Shown: positions 4,935 to 7,304 of the stretch, piece by piece | Numbering within the stretch: the stretch's first letter is position 1 | How the letters are laid out: each line of letters starts with the position of its first letter | Origin: Bacteroidota bacterium | Lineage (GTDB): Bacteria > Bacteroidota > Bacteroidia > Bacteroidales > B39-G9 | Direction of reading: 5' to 3' | Length of the DNA stretch: 7,304 nucleotides | NCBI GenBank assembly: GCA_030592465.1 | Contig: JAUVJB010000154.1 | Span: forward strand, 1-7,304 | Translations under genes and position numbers: made by a program | Notes under the pieces: generated by a model | What the model was told of the DNA's origin: nothing | The model's database searches: none | The model's input: the letters and a program-made list of their open reading frames with translations, nothing else

Positions 4935-7094
4935 TTATTTTTCTTCTTCTTGTTCAGCTTCGTAAGCAGCAAGTAGTTTTGTTTGAACATCACCCGGAAC
5001 AGCGCAGTACTCACTAAATTTCATTGAATACATAGCTTTACCGGAAGTAATAGAACTTAAAGCAGTTGAATATTTATTCATTTCAGCAAGAGGAACTTTT
5101 GCACTAATTTTTTCATATCCGCTTTCACTGCTCATGCCTTCAATAATAGCTCTTCTGCCTTGCATGTCGCTCATTACATCACCCATATAATCGCCCGGAA
5201 CTAAAATTTCTACAGAATAAATAGGTTCAAGAATTTTAGGAGATGCATTTTTAAAAGCTGTACGAAATGCTTGCAGCCCTGCTATCTTAAATGATATTTC
5301 GTTAGAATCAACAGGATGCATTTTACCATCATAAACCATAACTCTTATATCTCTTGCATACGAACCGGTTAAAGGACCTTCTTCTATCTTCTCCATTATT
5401 CCTTTAAGAATTGCTGGCAAGAAACGAGCATCAATTGAACCACCAACAATACAATTATAAAATACTAATTTACCTCCCCATGGTAAATCATGAACGTCTT
5501 TATCTCTTACACTGATTTTTTGTTCCTTTTCACCAAATTTATAGAAAGTAGGTTCCGGCATGCCCTCTTTATAAGGTTCAATAATTAAATAAACCTCACC
5601 AAATTGACCTGATCCACCGGATTGTTTTTTATGCCTATAGTCAGCATGTGCAACTTTTGTTATTGTTTCGCGATAAGGTATTTTGGGATTTTGAAATTCT
5701 GTATCAATTTTATAGATGTTGTCAAGTTGCCATTTTAAAGTGTTCATGTGAAATTCACCTTGCCCTGATAAAATAATTTGCTTTAATTCCTTTGAATATT
5801 CAATAAGAATTGTTGGGTCAATAGCATGAACACGGTTAAGAGCCTCTCCTAATTTTTCATCGTCTGCTTCATTAACAGCTTTTATTGCTGTTCTATACTT
5901 TGCCTCAGGAAATTGAATCGGGGGCATAACCCAATTTGTGTTTTTAGAATTTAATGTATCATTAGTTTTAGTATCTTTTAATTTTACAGCTGCTCCAATA
6001 TCACCGGCAACTAATTTATTTACCTTGGTTCTGTTTTTACCTGCAACTACATATAATTGAGTTAATCTTTCTTTTGAATTTTTTGTTTGATTAATTAAAT
6101 CCATACTTTCTTCAACCACACCCGATAACACTTTAAAATATAAAACCTCCCCTAAATGTTGTTCAACTGATGTTTTAAATACAAATATAGATGTTGGTCC
6201 ATTAGGATCACATTTAATATCTTTGCCTTCGGTTGATTTTTGAGCCGGCATATCTGACTCAAATGGAGATACATTAACTATAAATTCCATTAATCGTCTT
6301 ACACCCATATCTTTTTTTGCAGAGATACAGAAAACAGGAAATAAATCTCTTTTAATTATTCCAATTTTAATTCCTTCTCTCATTTGATCTTCATTTAATG
6401 AACCTTCTTCAAAAAAAAGTTCCATTAATTTTTCATCATTCTCAGCTGCAGCTTCAACTAATTGGTTATGAAGTTCTTCAGCCTTATCTTTTTGATCTGC
6501 AGGAATATCTACTATTTGGGGTTCCCCACCATCAGGTCCCCATTGATACATTTTCATTTTTAACACATCAACAACTGCATTAAAATCTACGCCCACATTA
6601 ACCGGATATTGTACCAATACAATTTTATTTCCAAAGTGTTGTTTTGCTTCTTCAATTGTTTTATCAAAGTTAGCTTTTTCATGGTCTAATTGATTTACAA
6701 CAAAAATTAATGGAGTTTTAAACTTTTTTGCATATCTGCCAATTATTTCTGTTCCAACTTCTACTCCTTGTTGTGCATTTAAAAGCATTAGTCCTGTATT
6801 GGCAACTGATAATGTTGAAATAACACCACCAATAAAATCATCTAATCCGGGAGTATCTATAAAATTAATTTTTTTATCTTGCCATTCTGTGTAAAGCACA
6901 GTTGAAAATATTGAACGTCCTTGCTCTTGCTCAATTTCATTATAGTCAGACACGGTATTTTTATTATCAATATCTCCACGTCTACTAATTACTCCTCCTT
7001 CAAACAACATACACTCTGTAAGTGTAGTTTTACCAGAGCCTGCACTACCTATTAATGCAATATTTTTTAATTCATTTGGTTGGTAAATTTTCAT
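4935..7094 (-). CDS. fusA2: Elongation factor G paralogue, EF-G2 type, with degenerate GTPase motifs
   Basis: This 719-residue cytoplasmic protein has the full five-domain EF-G layout: G domain (about 8-275), domain II (about 297-390), III (about 395-475), IV (about 475-600, with QSGGSGQFGEV at 491-501 and DGKMHPVDSNE at 589-599) and V (about 600-700). EF-G moves tRNAs and mRNA through the ribosome after peptide transfer. The P-loop is intact (GSAGSGKT, 16-23). Other GTPase motifs are not: switch I reads EQGRSIFS with Ser61 for the usual Thr; G3 is DTPGL with Leu84 for the catalytic His; G4 is NQLD (134-137) instead of NKxD. The His at the domain IV tip is kept (His593). The sequence closely resembles, from memory, Bacteroides thetaiotaomicron EF-G2, which translocates without GTP hydrolysis and is needed in carbon limitation and gut colonisation. 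The housekeeping fusA should be elsewhere. A ribosome-protection (TetQ-like) role is less likely. The ATG at 7094 gives the expected MKIYQPNELKNIAL start. Confidence 0.92.
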   Translation of the reverse strand: MKIYQPNELKNIALIGSAGSGKTTLTECMLFEGGVISRRGDIDNKNTVSDYNEIEQEQGRSIFSTVLYTEWQDKKINFIDTPGLDDFIGGVISTLSVANTGLMLLNAQQGVEVGTEIIGRYAKKFKTPLIFVVNQLDHEKANFDKTIEEAKQHFGNKIVLVQYPVNVGVDFNAVVDVLKMKMYQWGPDGGEPQIVDIPADQKDKAEELHNQLVEAAAENDEKLMELFFEEGSLNEDQMREGIKIGIIKRDLFPVFCISAKKDMGVRRLMEFIVNVSPFESDMPAQKSTEGKDIKCDPNGPTSIFVFKTSVEQHLGEVLYFKVLSGVVEESMDLINQTKNSKERLTQLYVVAGKNRTKVNKLVAGDIGAAVKLKDTKTNDTLNSKNTNWVMPPIQFPEAKYRTAIKAVNEADDEKLGEALNRVHAIDPTILIEYSKELKQIILSGQGEFHMNTLKWQLDNIYKIDTEFQNPKIPYRETITKVAHADYRHKKQSGGSGQFGEVYLIIEPYKEGMPEPTFYKFGEKEQKISVRDKDVHDLPWGGKLVFYNCIVGGSIDARFLPAILKGIMEKIEEGPLTGSYARDIRVMVYDGKMHPVDSNEISFKIAGLQAFRTAFKNASPKILEPIYSVEILVPGDYMGDVMSDMQGRRAIIEGMSSESGYEKISAKVPLAEMNKYSTALSSITSGKAMYSMKFSEYCAVPGDVQTKLLAAYEAEQEEEK

Positions 7095-7153
7095 TTTTTT
7101 TATATTAAAAGTTGATACTGTATTATTTTATATATAATATGTAAAATGGGCTT

Positions 7154-7183
7154 CAAAATTAATAATAATTTATAAACTAACAA
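7154..7183 (-). promoter_or_regulatory. Candidate Bacteroidota-type promoter for the EF-G paralogue
   Basis: Read on the minus strand, TAATTTTG (7161-7154) fits the TAnnTTTG -7 element, and TTG (7183-7181) fits the -33 element, separated by 19 bases. A start just downstream would leave a leader of roughly 50 bases before the ATG at 7094. The region is very AT-rich, so chance matches are possible. I see no obvious CRP-type operator. Confidence 0.45.
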
Positions 7184-7282
7184 GTAATGATAAAAATTAG
7201 AATATATATATAAAAAAATCAAACAGTAAAGTTTTGATATATAGCCAAATAGCAAGGCGTTTATAAAAAAACCATTTTATAC

Positions 7283-7304
7283 ATGAAAAAATATTTAACT
7301 ATTA
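7283..7304 (+). CDS. Possible start of a further gene, cut by the window edge
   Basis: An ATG at 7283 opens a frame reading MKKYLTI before the window ends. A short basic start followed by hydrophobic residues would suit the beginning of a signal peptide, but seven codons cannot establish a gene. It would diverge from the EF-G paralogue across about 190 bases of AT-rich DNA, which would have to hold both promoters. Confidence 0.3.

Noticed and set aside
6398..6583. Plus-strand open frame of 61 codons
   Set aside because: It is antisense to the EF-G paralogue G domain and has no start context or protein features.
4935..7094. EF-G paralogue read as a tetracycline ribosome-protection protein
   Set aside because: The length is similar, but the sequence follows the EF-G2 pattern along its whole length (KIYQPNELKNIALIG, PNGPTSIFVFKTSVE, QSGGSGQFGEVYLI), and ribosome-protection proteins keep a functional GTPase site.
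7201..7218. TA dinucleotide run as a possible origin or attachment site
   Set aside because: It is short, simple AT-rich sequence without flanking repeats, initiator boxes or an integrase gene.

Overview
This is an AT-rich window that most likely comes from a member of the Bacteroidota, probably near the Bacteroidales. Four things point there. No gene has a clear Shine-Dalgarno sequence. There is a TPR sensor whose linker leads into the SpoIIE phosphatase type common in that phylum. There is a degenerate second elongation factor G of the kind known from Bacteroides. The hypothetical gene upstream of rsmI has a domain pattern I recall from that phylum. The assignment rests on protein character, not on a database search.

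Layout. Positions 1-1773 (minus strand) hold the first 591 codons of a large membrane sensor: signal peptide, about nine 40-residue TPR units, one membrane span, a coiled coil, and the start of a probable SpoIIE/PP2C-type phosphatase domain cut by the window edge. Next on the minus strand come a PIN-domain toxin (1868-2239), its antitoxin (2236-2484, 4-base ATGA overlap) and thymidine kinase tdk (2511-3116). Transcription would run tdk, antitoxin, toxin, then the sensor gene after a 94-base gap. On the plus strand, diverging from tdk, are a lysine/glutamate-rich hypothetical gene (3180-3989) and rsmI (4009-4689), probably co-transcribed. Positions 4690-4934 separate rsmI from a convergent gene. 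They hold heptamer repeats, a 21-bp hairpin that should terminate transcription both ways, and a GC-rich nested palindrome of about 105 bp that looks like a dispersed repeat. Positions 4935-7094 (minus) encode the EF-G paralogue, with a plausible Bacteroidota-type promoter at 7154-7183. A new plus-strand reading frame may begin at 7283 and runs off the edge.

How it fits together. rsmI (decoding-centre methylation of 16S rRNA) and the EF-G paralogue both act on the ribosome, but they are convergent and separated by a terminator, so they are not one operon. tdk is thymidine salvage. The toxin-antitoxin pair sits between tdk and the sensor gene.

The most interesting items are the EF-G paralogue, which lacks the catalytic histidine and other canonical GTPase residues; the PIN toxin with Asn where an active-site Asp is expected; and the structured palindromic element next to the EF-G stop codon. 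I see no CRISPR array, phage gene, transposase, tRNA or rRNA, and nothing that clearly amounts to a new multi-gene system.
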